A stretch of 64,000 nucleotides of DNA from Mucilaginibacter phyllosphaerae (GCF_004378255.1 NZ_SNQG01000005.1:310001-374000); one strand, 5' to 3'; shown: positions 24,725-33,894, numbered from the stretch's first letter. A program made the numbers and translations. The notes: a model not told the origin generated them from the letters alone.

Positions 24725-25708
24725 ATGAAAATATTGTTCGGTATTCAGGGAACAGGTAACGGCCACATTAGTCGTGCCCGCGAAATTGTGCCCCTGTTGC
24801 AGCAATATGGCGACGTAGACCTGCTGATAAGCGGCACCGAAGCTGAAGTTAGTTTATCGCAGCCGCTGAAATACCACTTGCATGGTTTTAGCTTTGTATT
24901 TGGCAAAAATGGCGGGGTAGATAATTGGGCCACTTTTAAGATCATGAATCTGCGCCAGCTTTGGAAAGATATGCACAGCCTTCCGCTAAAAGATTATAAT
25001 TTGGTCATCAACGATTTTGAACCTGTAAGCGCCTGGGCCTGCCGGTTGCAAAAAGTTCCATCGGTATCATTAAGCCACCAATGCTCTTTTGTATCGCAAA
25101 AAACGCCGCGCCCTAAAAAATGGAATTATGCCGAATGGCTGTTTGAATATTATTCGCCCACCACGCACCATATTGGTTTCCACTTTGAGCGGTATGACGA
25201 TTTTATCCACACCCCGGTTATCCGCAGCGATATCCGCAGCATGGTTACCAGCAACTTAGGCCATTACACCGTTTACCTGCCTGCCTACAGCGATAAAACA
25301 CTCATCAAGCATTTAAAAGAAACCAAGGCCGAATGGCAGATTTTTAGCAAACGCACCAAAATAGCCTATCGCGAAGGTAATGTAAGCGTGTACCCGGTAA
25401 ATAACGAAGCATTTAACATTAGCCTGGCAAGTTGCACCGGCCTGCTTACCGGCGGGGGGTTTGAAGGCCCTGCCGAAGCCCTGTTTTTGGGTAAAAAGGT
25501 TTTGATGATACCTATGCGCGGGCAGTACGAGCAGCAATGTAATGCCCTGTCTGCATCAAAATTAGGGGTAGAAGTAGTGCATACCATTAATCACGACTTT
25601 GTATCGCGCATTAACAACTGGTTGGCCGATGACCGACGCATTGTGGTTGACTTTCCGAATGAAACCGCTAAAATAGTGGATGATATGGTGAAGAAATACG
25701 CGCGGTAA
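24725..25708 (+). CDS. Glycosyltransferase-like protein (MJ1255/GT28-related)
   Basis: A 327-residue GT-B-like protein. It opens MKILFGIQGTGNGHISRA, the Gly-rich motif with GHISR of the MJ1255/VC2487 family, and has the donor-site pattern CTGLLTGGGFEGPAEALFLG followed by KVLMIPMRGQYEQQCNA, typical of GT28/MurG-type enzymes. NDFEPVSAWACR lies in the first domain. The substrate is unknown; the gene directly follows the LpxH-like gene on the same strand, so an envelope glycolipid is a reasonable guess. Confidence 0.8.
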   Translation: MKILFGIQGTGNGHISRAREIVPLLQQYGDVDLLISGTEAEVSLSQPLKYHLHGFSFVFGKNGGVDNWATFKIMNLRQLWKDMHSLPLKDYNLVINDFEPVSAWACRLQKVPSVSLSHQCSFVSQKTPRPKKWNYAEWLFEYYSPTTHHIGFHFERYDDFIHTPVIRSDIRSMVTSNLGHYTVYLPAYSDKTLIKHLKETKAEWQIFSKRTKIAYREGNVSVYPVNNEAFNISLASCTGLLTGGGFEGPAEALFLGKKVLMIPMRGQYEQQCNALSASKLGVEVVHTINHDFVSRINNWLADDRRIVVDFPNETAKIVDDMVKKYAR

Positions 25709-25726
25709 GTATTTAAACGTGTCATG

Positions 25727-25858
25727 GTGAGCCTGTCGAACCATTAGTGAGGCGCACAGGTCTTCGACAAGCTCAGACTGACATAGCAGAGATTGTCAGG
25801 GTGAGCCTGTCGAACCATTAGCAAAGCGTACAAGTCTTCGACAAGCTCAGACTGACAA
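25727..25858. repeat. Two tandem copies of the GTGAGCCTGTCGAACC repeat
   Basis: Each unit starts GTGAGCCTGTCGAACCATTA and ends TCTTCGACAAGCTCAGACTG; TGAGCCTGTCGAA can pair with TTCGACAAGCTCA, so each forms a hairpin. The units are about 73 bases apart (first at 25728-25782, second at 25801-25856) with divergent middles. They fill the gap between a glycosyltransferase and a membrane protein gene. Confidence 0.85.
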
Positions 25859-25893
25859 TAATGCCCACTGCCTGCAACTCTAAATTTTTCTGC

Positions 25894-25901
25894 TAATTTT
25901 G
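25894..25901 (+). promoter_or_regulatory. Bacteroidota -7 box (TAATTTTG)
   Basis: A consensus TAnnTTTG box 19 bases ahead of the ATG at 25921. It supports that start over the GTG at 25903, which would fall at or before the transcription start. Confidence 0.5.
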
Positions 25902-25920
25902 CGTGCACAGGCCAACCCGT

Positions 25921-26907
25921 ATGATCAGTATTTTTAAGATATTTAATCCGCTTAACGTAATATGGCTGGCCATTTTAATGTTTGTGCTGCGTATAGGCTA
26001 CATTGCCCGGGTGCCGGATAAGCTTGAGTTTATTTTTGTTGAGCCCTTTGCCCGCCTGCTGGTACCGGTATCTTACGAGTATGCTTTCTCTCCCATGCTT
26101 AACGTTTTTTTAGCCGCCGTGCTGGTACTGGGGCAGGCGCTGCTGCTTAACTATCTGGTTAACCATTACAACCTATTGGGCAGGCCTACTTTTTTACCCT
26201 CCCTAATGTATGTTACGCTTACGTCGCTGTTTGCGCCGTTTATGGTATTAAGCTCACCGCTTATCTGTAACTTTTTGGTAATATGGATGCTATTTAAACT
26301 CTTTAGCTTTTATAAAAGCGATGATGCCAAATCTACCGCGTTTGACCTGGGGATGATTGTTGCCATAGGCTCCATTATTTACTTACCCTATATTTACCTG
26401 TTCCTGGCTATCTGGATAGCCCTGATCATCTTTAAGCCTTTTAACTGGCGCGAATGGGTTTCCGGCATTTTGGGTTACCTTACCGTATTCTTCTTTTTCG
26501 CAGTTTTTTATTATCTCAATAATAAGCTGGGCAGCTTTTACCATATCTGGGCGCCGCTGGGTACCCGGTTCCCAAACAGCATCAACATTAAGTATTATAA
26601 TTACCTGGTATTGGTGCCGGTACTGATCATTCTGATACTTTACTTTTTTAAATTGCAGCAAAACTATTATAAAAGCTACGTACAGGTGCGCAAATCGTTC
26701 CAGCTACTGCTAATCATATTTTTAATTGGCGGCCTGTCATTTTATGTAAAATCGCAGTTTAATTTAAACCACTTTTTATTGTGTGCGGTGCCTGCGGCGG
26801 TGTTCTTGTCGTATTATTTTATCAATGCCAGCGTAAAGTGGATGTACGAAAGTTTGTATTTATTACTGCTTATCAGCATCATATATTTTCAGTTTAACAC
26901 TTTTTAA
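25921..26907 (+). CDS. Polytopic membrane protein (DUF6427-like)
   Basis: A 328-residue integral membrane protein with about nine hydrophobic segments and short loops, starting MISIFKIFNPLNVIWLAILM. The N-terminus and loop NHYNLLGRPTFLPSLMYV resemble the DUF6427 family of Bacteroidota, which has no assigned function. Conserved-looking features are FKPFNWREW between helices and the FYHIW...GTRFP segment. It begins the long + strand gene series, 45 bases ahead of purQ, which has its own promoter box. Confidence 0.72.
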   Translation: MISIFKIFNPLNVIWLAILMFVLRIGYIARVPDKLEFIFVEPFARLLVPVSYEYAFSPMLNVFLAAVLVLGQALLLNYLVNHYNLLGRPTFLPSLMYVTLTSLFAPFMVLSSPLICNFLVIWMLFKLFSFYKSDDAKSTAFDLGMIVAIGSIIYLPYIYLFLAIWIALIIFKPFNWREWVSGILGYLTVFFFFAVFYYLNNKLGSFYHIWAPLGTRFPNSINIKYYNYLVLVPVLIILILYFFKLQQNYYKSYVQVRKSFQLLLIIFLIGGLSFYVKSQFNLNHFLLCAVPAAVFLSYYFINASVKWMYESLYLLLLISIIYFQFNTF

Positions 26908-26940
26908 CTTTTACATTCGTTCAAATTTCATAGGTTATAT

Positions 26941-26948
26941 TAGTTTTG
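26941..26948 (+). promoter_or_regulatory. Bacteroidota -7 box (TAGTTTTG) for purQ
   Basis: TAGTTTTG ends 4 bases before the purQ ATG at 26953, implying a very short or absent leader. No convincing -33 TTTG is seen (TTCG at about the right distance). Confidence 0.45.
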
Positions 26949-26952
26949 TAGC

Positions 26953-27645
26953 ATGAAATTCGGTGTAGTAATATTTCCAGGCTCAAATTGTGATGAGGAT
27001 ATCATCCATGTTCTTCAAAATGTAATGGGCCAGCAGGTGGTGCGGTTATGGCATAAAGACCATGATTTGCAGGGTGCTGAGTTTATTGTATTGCCGGGCG
27101 GCTTCTCCTTCGGCGATTATTTGCGTTCAGGCGCCATTGCGCGCTTCTCGCCTATTATGCAAGAGGTGATACAGTTTGCAGCTAAAGGCGGCAAAGTAAT
27201 GGGCATCTGCAACGGTTTCCAGATATTGACAGAGGCCGGCCTGTTACCGGGTGCATTGCTGCATAATAAAAACCGCAAGTTTATTTGCCGCAACATTCAC
27301 ATGAAAGCGCAAACCCAAAATTCGCTGGTTACGCAATTTATTGATCCGCAGCGCGCATTAAAAATACCTTTAGCCCATGGCGAGGGTAATTACTTTGCCG
27401 ATGCCGACGTAATAAAGGCGTTAAATGATAACGACCAGGTGCTGTTCCGTTACTGCGACGTGGCAGGTAATGTTACCGACGAAAGCAACCCTAACGGCTC
27501 TATCGAAAACATAGCAGGGGTAACTAATGCCGGCCGCAACGTGTTTGGCTTTATGCCACACCCCGAGCGCGCATCAGAAAGCCTGGTGGGTAACGAGGAT
27601 GGCCTGGCCATTTTCGAATCTATATTATCACTGGCTAAAGCTTAA
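26953..27645 (+). CDS. purQ: Phosphoribosylformylglycinamidine synthase, glutaminase subunit
   Basis: A 230-residue class I glutamine amidotransferase supplying ammonia to PurL in purine synthesis. It begins [17 protein letters not shown], has [20 protein letters not shown], the nucleophile elbow [17 protein letters not shown] with the catalytic Cys, and the His-Glu pair in [10 protein letters not shown]. PurQ as a separate chain implies a PurL/PurS arrangement elsewhere, although many Bacteroidota also carry a fused PurL. The stop directly abuts the coaX ATG. Confidence 0.95.
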   Translation: MKFGVVIFPGSNCDEDIIHVLQNVMGQQVVRLWHKDHDLQGAEFIVLPGGFSFGDYLRSGAIARFSPIMQEVIQFAAKGGKVMGICNGFQILTEAGLLPGALLHNKNRKFICRNIHMKAQTQNSLVTQFIDPQRALKIPLAHGEGNYFADADVIKALNDNDQVLFRYCDVAGNVTDESNPNGSIENIAGVTNAGRNVFGFMPHPERASESLVGNEDGLAIFESILSLAKA

Positions 27646-28389
27646 ATGCCAAACCTGGTTATTGATATTGGCAACACGCTTACCAAAGTGGCCGTTTTTG
27701 AAAACGACCACCTCTTAAAAGCCGGGCAATATCAAAACCCGGAAGAAACGCATATTAAAGGCTTTTTAAGCGAATATAAAGCCGATAGGGTTATCATAGC
27801 ATCTGTAAAAACAACAAAACAACCCTGGCAAATGCTGCTGGAGGCCACGCTGCCGGTAACATATTTTAACAGCAGCATAAAAGCAGGCATCAATAACCTT
27901 TACAAAACACCCGATACACTTGGCGCCGACAGGCTTGCAGCTGTAATTGGGGCTAATTATTTATACCCCGATACCAATAATATAATTATAAGCGGAGGCA
28001 CCTGTATAACCTATGATTATATTGACGCCGATGCAAATTATTTTGGCGGCAGTATATCACCGGGATTAAATATGCGTTATAAAGCCGTTAACCATTATAC
28101 CGCGGCATTGCCTTTTTTAGAAGCCGATAAAAACTTTACGGCTGCTTATGGCGATGATACGGCATCGGCCATCCGGTCGGGCGTGCAAAACGGTATAAAA
28201 TATGAGCTGGAAGGCTTCATAAAAGAGTACATTAAAACAACACAAGGATACAACATTATACTAAGCGGGGGCGATAGTATTTTTTTTGATACTCTATTGA
28301 AAAATAGCATCTTTGCCCCCTATATTAAAATTGAACCTTACCTGGTTCTTAAAGGATTAAACGCAGCGATACAAAAGCATAATGATTAA
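27646..28389 (+). CDS. coaX: Type III pantothenate kinase
   Basis: A 247-residue ASKHA-fold kinase for the first step of coenzyme A synthesis. Motifs are DIGNTLTKVAVF (phosphate 1), DTLGADRLAAVIGANYLYP (the type III signature), ISGGTCITYDYID and GGSISPGLNMR. Its ATG follows the purQ stop without any gap and it overlaps the next gene by 8 bases, so the block is tightly coupled. Type III kinases need a monovalent cation and are not CoA-inhibited. Confidence 0.95.
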   Translation: MPNLVIDIGNTLTKVAVFENDHLLKAGQYQNPEETHIKGFLSEYKADRVIIASVKTTKQPWQMLLEATLPVTYFNSSIKAGINNLYKTPDTLGADRLAAVIGANYLYPDTNNIIISGGTCITYDYIDADANYFGGSISPGLNMRYKAVNHYTAALPFLEADKNFTAAYGDDTASAIRSGVQNGIKYELEGFIKEYIKTTQGYNIILSGGDSIFFDTLLKNSIFAPYIKIEPYLVLKGLNAAIQKHND

Positions 28390-29704
28390 AAATATAAGGT
28401 TCCTGATAATATTGTTCTTATTTACTGTAACGGCATTTGGCGTAAAGGCACAATCTACTGCAACTACCAGTTCCCCATATTCACGTTATGGTTTAGGCGA
28501 TATAAGCCCCATGTTGCTGCCGCAAAACCTGGCAATGGGCGGCATTGGCGTAGCAACCAACCGCATCAATAACTTTTATACCATCAACCCGCTTAACCCT
28601 GCATCCTATTCTGCAATTGGCTTAACCGTTATTGACGCCGGGATATACGGCAAATTCAACACGCTCGAAAAAAGCGGCCAGGCATCGCAAACCAATGCCA
28701 ATTTCAGGCTTAGTCATGTTGCCTTTGGCATCCCTGTTTCAAAACGCTCTGCACTTAGTTTTGGTTTAATGCCTTACAGCGAACTGGGTTACAGCTACAA
28801 ACAGGTAAGCCCCAATTTCAGCACAGGCCTGCCATCAGATACCAGCGCAGTTAATTATATCTATAATGGCGACGGGGGCTTATCTAAATTTTATATCGGT
28901 TATGGTTTTGGCATAGGCAAACACTTATCTATTGGTGCTAACATCTCTTATATATTTGGTAACCTTAAAGAAACCCAATCAACAGAAGTACCCTCACTGG
29001 CCGGTGTACTCAACTCGCGCATCGAAGAAAGCAATAGCATAACAGGTTTAAACTATGATTACGGCGTACAGTATTCGGTAGATTTTTCTCCGCGTAAACA
29101 TTTAACCTTTGGCTACTCGGCATCTGCCAATACCAAACTAAACACAGCTAACAACTACATCGTAAGCAGTTATTACAGAAACGCAAGCGGCGACGAAGGC
29201 GTAGCGACAGACAGCCTGGTAAACAACCAGCAGCCATCTGCCAAAATACAGCTCCCTATGATCAACCGTTTTGGGGTATCATACCAATACGACGGCAAAT
29301 TTTTGATAGGTGCAGATTATACCATGAGCAATTGGTCTAAACTAACCGTAGCCGGTGTTAATAAAAGCCTTAATGATAGCAAAACCATTAATGTTGGCGG
29401 CCAGTTTACTCCAAACGTTAACTCGCTGTCAAACTATTTTGCATCTGTAGACTACCGCTTAGGTTTTATTTACGACCAAACTTATCTTAGGGTAAACAAT
29501 ACCGATATTAAAAGATACGCCGTAACAGGCGGCCTGGGCTTGCCTTTAAGGGCAAACAATACCAGCTTTTACCGTATAAATATTGGTGCCGAAGTTGGCA
29601 AACGCGGTACACTTACCAATAGCCTGGTTCAAGAGAATTATATTAACGTTCACTTGTCATTCACGCTTAACGATAAGTGGTTCCAGAAATACAGGTTTGA
29701 TTAA
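28382..29704 (+). CDS. Outer-membrane beta-barrel protein, hypothetical
   Basis: A 440-residue exported protein, signal peptide to about residue 24 (FTVTAFGVKAQS). The mature part starts SPYSRYGLGDI and NLAMGGIGVATN and then shows alternating aromatic/hydrophobic beta-strands (FGYSASANTKLN, YRINIGAEVGKRG) to a C-terminal strand ending in Phe-Asp. It resembles the FadL/OmpP1-like barrels that Bacteroidota keep between coaX and lptC; a transport substrate is unknown. The conserved neighbourhood with lptC suggests an envelope role. Confidence 0.75.
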   Translation: MIKNIRFLIILFLFTVTAFGVKAQSTATTSSPYSRYGLGDISPMLLPQNLAMGGIGVATNRINNFYTINPLNPASYSAIGLTVIDAGIYGKFNTLEKSGQASQTNANFRLSHVAFGIPVSKRSALSFGLMPYSELGYSYKQVSPNFSTGLPSDTSAVNYIYNGDGGLSKFYIGYGFGIGKHLSIGANISYIFGNLKETQSTEVPSLAGVLNSRIEESNSITGLNYDYGVQYSVDFSPRKHLTFGYSASANTKLNTANNYIVSSYYRNASGDEGVATDSLVNNQQPSAKIQLPMINRFGVSYQYDGKFLIGADYTMSNWSKLTVAGVNKSLNDSKTINVGGQFTPNVNSLSNYFASVDYRLGFIYDQTYLRVNNTDIKRYAVTGGLGLPLRANNTSFYRINIGAEVGKRGTLTNSLVQENYINVHLSFTLNDKWFQKYRFD

Positions 29705-29710
29705 TTTTGT

Positions 29711-30277
29711 ATGATACCAGGCAGGCTAAAGCAACTGTGCATTTATTTACCGGCTGTTTTTGCAGCCCTGCTTTTAAGCGCCTGCGAAAACGATATCAAT
29801 AAGGTAAAGGCTATTGCTGCGGCCGATGCCACCAAACCCATCCAGCGCACAACCGGTGTTGATATGATATTCAGCGATGACGCTATCGTAAAGGCCCGGC
29901 TGCTAACCCCGCTGATGATAGACTACGACACTAAAAAAAATCCTTACACAATAATGCCAAAGGGTGTAAAGGTTATCCTTTATTCTGAAGATGGCAATGT
30001 AATAGCAGATACCGGCTTTTATTATAAAGAAAAAGACCTGATCGTTTTTCGTAAAAATGTGGTTGCTACTAAAGGCGACGGCTCTGTTTACCGGTCTGAA
30101 GAACTTATGTGGGATATGAAAAAAAAACAGATCTACTCAGACAAAAAGGTAGTGATGACCAAACCCAACGGCGACGAGATGACCGGCACCAGCTTTTTAA
30201 GCGATGATAAATTCTTAAACCCGGTGTTTCAAAACTCCACCGCAGTTATACATGTTAACGGCGATCTTTCGCAATAA
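29711..30277 (+). CDS. lptC: LPS export protein LptC
   Basis: A 188-residue lipoprotein or anchored periplasmic protein of the Lpt bridge, which hands LPS from LptB2FG to LptA. The N-terminus AVFAALLLSACEN carries a lipobox, where E. coli LptC has a membrane helix. The OstA/LptC fold shows as repeated beta-strands: VDMIFSDDAIVKARL, MPKGVKVILYSEDG, ADTGFYY, VVATKGDGSVYRSEELMWD and IYSDKKVVMTKPNG. It is 6 bases after the barrel gene and belongs to the same transcript. Confidence 0.88.
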   Translation: MIPGRLKQLCIYLPAVFAALLLSACENDINKVKAIAAADATKPIQRTTGVDMIFSDDAIVKARLLTPLMIDYDTKKNPYTIMPKGVKVILYSEDGNVIADTGFYYKEKDLIVFRKNVVATKGDGSVYRSEELMWDMKKKQIYSDKKVVMTKPNGDEMTGTSFLSDDKFLNPVFQNSTAVIHVNGDLSQ

Positions 30278-30294
30278 TATCCCCCTATTTATTT

Positions 30295-30310
30295 ACACAA
30301 AATTTTGTGT
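30295..30310. other. Perfect 16-bp AT-rich palindrome
   Basis: ACACAAAATTTTGTGT lies 17 bases after the lptC stop and 66 bases before the PpiD-like gene. It could be a protein-binding site or the stem of a weak terminator. Confidence 0.35.
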
Positions 30311-30376
30311 TATAGAATTTTAGTAAAAATTGTATCTTGCGCCTCTTTTTGAGAAATATAAAACATAGATAATTAT

Positions 30377-32482
30377 ATGGGCATAATGGGTTTTTTGCGG
30401 GAACGAATGGGAAAGATTCTCGCAATAGTGATTGGTGTAGCGCTTTTAGGCTTTATTGCCGAAGAAGTGGTTCGTTCCGGCAGTTCTTTTTTCAGGGGCG
30501 ACAATACCAATATTGGTGAAGTAAACGGCGAAAAAATCGCCTATGCTGATTTTAGCCAGAAGTTAGAGCAAAGCACTAATCAGTTTAAACAGCAAAGCGG
30601 GCAAAGCATCACGCCACAGGTATCTAACTACATCCAGGAAACCACCTGGAACCAGTATTTAACCGAACTACTTTTAAATAAAGAGATAAACAAACTGGGT
30701 ATTGTTGTTGGCGAGGCCGAAAGCCAGTCGATGATAAGCGGCAGCAACCCCGACCCACAGATACAGCGCCAGTTTGTAGGCCAGGACGGGCAGTTTGATA
30801 AAAGCAAACTGAACCAGTTTTTACAGTACCTGCAAACACCTAAGGCAGATGCAGCACAGCTTGCCGCATGGAATGATTTTGTAAGGCAACTGATCACTGC
30901 AAAAAAACAGCAAAAATACATGGCGTTGGTTACCAACGGCCTTTATGTAAACTCGCTTGATGCGCAGGACGATTACCTGGCGAAAAACAAGCTGGCTAAC
31001 TTTAAATACACCGTGCTGGATTATGCATCTATACCGGATGCTAACATTAAACTAACCGACGACGATTACAGCACCTATTACAACGCACACAAAAACGAAT
31101 TTAAAAATCAGCAGGAACTGCGCAGCTTTGAATACATCAGCTTTAACGCAGCACCATCTAAAGATGATACCGCTGCTGTAAAAGCACAGGTTGAAAAACT
31201 GGTTGGCGATTTCAAAGCCACGGCTAATGATTCGCTTTTTGTACAGATCAACTCTGAAACAAAAGGGCAGCTTACCTACCAGAAAAAAGGCCAGTTAGAG
31301 CCTAAGCTGGATTCGGTAATGTTTACTGCAGATAAAGGCTTTATTTACGGCCCATATTTTTCAAACGGCAGCTATAAAGTAGCTAAACTGATCGATTCGC
31401 GTGTTGGGCCCGATTCTATAAAAGCAAGGCATATCCTGATAAACCCAACTACCGAAGGGGGTATTGACAAGGCATTGGCTAAGGCAGATTCTATTAAAAA
31501 ATTAATTGCCGGTGGTAAATCATTTGCAGACCTGGCTAAAATGTACTCGATCGATAAAGCTTCCGGCGAAAAAGGCGGCGACCTGGGTACTTTTGGCCGC
31601 GGCGCTATGGTACCTGCTTTTGATGATGCGGTATTTAGTGCTAAACCTGGAGAATTAAAAGTGGTTACCACGCAATTTGGTGTTCACCTTTACCAGGTAG
31701 AAGAGCAAAAGGGCTCGTCTAAATACGTTAAAATAGCTGTAGTAGATAAACCGTTAACGCCAAGCAGCAAAACACAAGCTGCGGTTTACAGCAAAGCCCA
31801 GGCTTTCTTAAGCTCGTTAAACAAAGATAATTTTGATGCGCAGGCTAAAAAGGCAAACCTTCCGCTTAAAAAAGCCGAGGATGTAAACGCCGTTGCAGCA
31901 AGCGTAATCGGTTTAGATAATGCACGCGAAATTGTTAAATGGGCATTTAAATCAGAAAAAGGAGACTTTTCTGACCAGGTATTCGCATCAGGCGACCAAT
32001 ACGTAGTAGCTCGTTTATCTGCCATTAAACCTAAAGGCATACTATCATTAGAGGATGTTAAAAAGCAAATTGAGCCTGCGGTTCGTATCCAGGTTAAAGG
32101 CAAACAGCTTTCAGATAAATTCCAGTCTGCATTAAACGGTGCTTCAAACATCGATCAGGTTGCTCAAAAAGCCGGCAGCAAGGTTACACCTTTACAAAAC
32201 ATTGTATTTGCTAACCCGGTTATCCCTGGTTCGGCAGCAGAATATAAAGTTATTGGTACCGTATTTGGTTCACAGCCAAACAAGCTGTCAAAACCAATTG
32301 AAGGCCAGCAAGGGGTTTATGTATTTACATTAGATAGCTTCACCAACCCGGCACAGCTTACCAACAACATCCGCGAAAAACAGCAAATTGGCCAGGTATT
32401 GCTGCAACGCTCGCAAGGTTCGGTGCTTGATGCCTTAAAAGATAAGGCGAATGTAAAAGATAACAGGGCTAAGTTTATGTAA
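30377..32482 (+). CDS. PpiD/SurA-type peptidyl-prolyl isomerase
   Basis: A 701-residue periplasmic folding factor anchored by one N-terminal helix (ILAIVIGVALLGFIAEEVV). A SurA_N-like chaperone region with GEVNGEKIAYADFSQKLEQ follows. A parvulin domain lies at about residues 350-440: KARHILINPTT, then GGDLGTFGRGAMVPAFDDAV and TQFGVHLYQVEE. The C-terminal 250 residues are helical. This is the PpiD layout, expected to hold outer-membrane proteins near the Sec exit. A strong terminator follows it. Confidence 0.9.
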   Translation: MGIMGFLRERMGKILAIVIGVALLGFIAEEVVRSGSSFFRGDNTNIGEVNGEKIAYADFSQKLEQSTNQFKQQSGQSITPQVSNYIQETTWNQYLTELLLNKEINKLGIVVGEAESQSMISGSNPDPQIQRQFVGQDGQFDKSKLNQFLQYLQTPKADAAQLAAWNDFVRQLITAKKQQKYMALVTNGLYVNSLDAQDDYLAKNKLANFKYTVLDYASIPDANIKLTDDDYSTYYNAHKNEFKNQQELRSFEYISFNAAPSKDDTAAVKAQVEKLVGDFKATANDSLFVQINSETKGQLTYQKKGQLEPKLDSVMFTADKGFIYGPYFSNGSYKVAKLIDSRVGPDSIKARHILINPTTEGGIDKALAKADSIKKLIAGGKSFADLAKMYSIDKASGEKGGDLGTFGRGAMVPAFDDAVFSAKPGELKVVTTQFGVHLYQVEEQKGSSKYVKIAVVDKPLTPSSKTQAAVYSKAQAFLSSLNKDNFDAQAKKANLPLKKAEDVNAVAASVIGLDNAREIVKWAFKSEKGDFSDQVFASGDQYVVARLSAIKPKGILSLEDVKKQIEPAVRIQVKGKQLSDKFQSALNGASNIDQVAQKAGSKVTPLQNIVFANPVIPGSAAEYKVIGTVFGSQPNKLSKPIEGQQGVYVFTLDSFTNPAQLTNNIREKQQIGQVLLQRSQGSVLDALKDKANVKDNRAKFM

Positions 32483-32494
32483 CAAAATTTAAAG

Positions 32495-32502
32495 TAATTT
32501 TG
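32495..32502 (+). promoter_or_regulatory. Bacteroidota -7 box (TAATTTTG) for the DUF2480 gene
   Basis: TAATTTTG with TTTA about 20 bases upstream. The predicted start site falls inside the terminator hairpin that follows the PpiD-like gene, so new transcripts would lack its 5' arm and escape termination. Confidence 0.45.
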
Positions 32503-32503
32503 C

Positions 32504-32540
32504 ATCCGGCATTAACGTTATAGTTGATGCCGGATTTTTT
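32504..32540 (+). terminator. Strong intrinsic terminator after the PpiD-like gene
   Basis: ATCCGGCATTAAC and GTTGATGCCGGAT pair over 13 bp (one G-T), loop GTTATA, followed by a run of T. Confidence 0.88.
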
Positions 32541-32554
32541 TATTAAATACCGTT

Positions 32555-33070
32555 ATGGAAATACAGGAAAACATCATCAATAAAGTTGCACAAAGCGGCC
32601 TGGTTACTTTAGACCCGGCACAATTTTATGCACCCGGCGAACGCCTGGTTTATGATATTAAGGATAACCTTTTCCATGGCCTGATGCTGCGCGAAAAAGA
32701 TTTTCGTGAATTTGTTAAAACGCACGACTGGGCACAATACCAGGATAAGAATGTAGCTATAACCTGCACTGCCGATGCCATTGTGCCCGCATGGGCTTAC
32801 ATGCTGCTGGCAAACCGTATGGCGCCCTACGCCCGCCAGGTTGTTTTTGGTGATGCCGAAGTGCTGGAAACCGTGTTATTTGTAACAGAACTTAAAGCCC
32901 TTGATGTGGAGCAGTACCGCGACCAGCGCGTGGTGATAAAAGGCTGCGGGGATATCCCGGTACCGGTATCTGCCTACGTAGAGCTAACGCAGCGCCTTAC
33001 CCCTATTGCCAAAAGCCTGATGTTTGGCGAACCCTGTTCTACCGTACCTATTTATAAACGCAAGGATTAA
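32555..33070 (+). CDS. DUF2480 family protein
   Basis: A 171-residue soluble protein of a family restricted to Bacteroidota and without known function. Typical segments are NKVAQSGLVTLDPAQFY, LFHGLMLREKDFREFVKTHD, CTADAIVPAWAYMLLANRM and YRDQRVVIKGCGDIPVP. Two cysteines (in ITCTAD and KGCGD) and the near-repeat IVPAWAYMLL / IPVPVSAYVEL suggest a duplicated fold (inference). It has its own promoter box behind the terminator and precedes DUF3108 and DUF3109 genes on the same strand. Confidence 0.85.
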   Translation: MEIQENIINKVAQSGLVTLDPAQFYAPGERLVYDIKDNLFHGLMLREKDFREFVKTHDWAQYQDKNVAITCTADAIVPAWAYMLLANRMAPYARQVVFGDAEVLETVLFVTELKALDVEQYRDQRVVIKGCGDIPVPVSAYVELTQRLTPIAKSLMFGEPCSTVPIYKRKD

Positions 33071-33104
33071 ACCGGGTAGCGGTAATTGCGTCTATATCAA
33101 ACAA

Positions 33105-33887
33105 ATGAAGAAATACTATTTAATCCTTATACTGCTTAACGGCTTTATTGGCGCTTACAGTCAGGATCAGCAGGCCACTAAAACCAAAGAGGTTGCCTTT
33201 CAGGCGGGCGAACAAATAACTTATAAATTAAAATATGGCTTTTTCAGCGCGGCCGAGGCGATGATAAAGGTAGAGAACACGCCACAAAAGTTTAACGGAC
33301 ACGCTGCCCTGCATATTAATGCCAGCGCCAAAACAATCGGCACTTTTAACCTGCTGTTTAAAACCCGTAACGAGTATCATTCCTATATAGACCCGGTTAC
33401 CCTGCTGCCTTATTACTATGCCGAAAACAGGCAGGAATCAAAGTACAGGCACAGCGATAAGGTTACATTTGACAGGGAAAAGAACGTGATTACTGCCGAT
33501 AAGGGCAAGTTCCCTTTTACAGGTAATGTGTTTGATTTTTTATCCTGCTATTATTTTGCCCGTAATATTGATGTATCGCATCTGCAGATTGGCGAAAAAC
33601 TGGAATTACGCTATTTTTTAGAAGATGGGATTCACTCGTTAACCATTACTTACCTGGGTAAAGAGCAGGTAAAATGCGGGTTGGGTACATTTAATTGTTT
33701 AAAATTTAACCCCACAATTATTCCCGGCCGCATATTCAGAAAAAACAGTATGCTATATTTGTGGATAACCGACGATAAGAACCGCATTCCTATTAAGGCG
33801 CATGTAGAACTTGTAGTTGGCAGTTTGGTAATGGACCTTAGCCAGGCCAGCGGGCTTAAATATCCCTTAAACCCGGTAAAAAAATAA
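33105..33887 (+). CDS. Exported DUF3108 protein
   Basis: A 260-residue periplasmic or outer-membrane-associated protein. MKKYYLILILLNGFIGAYSQ is a signal peptide ending near residue 20. The body is beta-rich with the DUF3108 pattern: FQAGEQITYKLKYGFFSAAE, HINASAKTIGTFNLLFKTRN, EYHSYIDPVTLLPYYYAENR, FDFLSCYYFAR and FRKNSMLYLWITDD. Function unknown. The frame opens at 33024 inside the DUF2480 gene, but the ATG at 33105 places the signal peptide correctly. It is 7 bases from the following gene. Confidence 0.85.
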   Translation: MKKYYLILILLNGFIGAYSQDQQATKTKEVAFQAGEQITYKLKYGFFSAAEAMIKVENTPQKFNGHAALHINASAKTIGTFNLLFKTRNEYHSYIDPVTLLPYYYAENRQESKYRHSDKVTFDREKNVITADKGKFPFTGNVFDFLSCYYFARNIDVSHLQIGEKLELRYFLEDGIHSLTITYLGKEQVKCGLGTFNCLKFNPTIIPGRIFRKNSMLYLWITDDKNRIPIKAHVELVVGSLVMDLSQASGLKYPLNPVKK

Positions 33888-33894
33888 ATATAAG

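Noticed and set aside
25727..25858. Possible CRISPR array
   Set aside because: Only two units, each itself a hairpin with variable centre; no regular repeat-spacer pattern and no cas genes.
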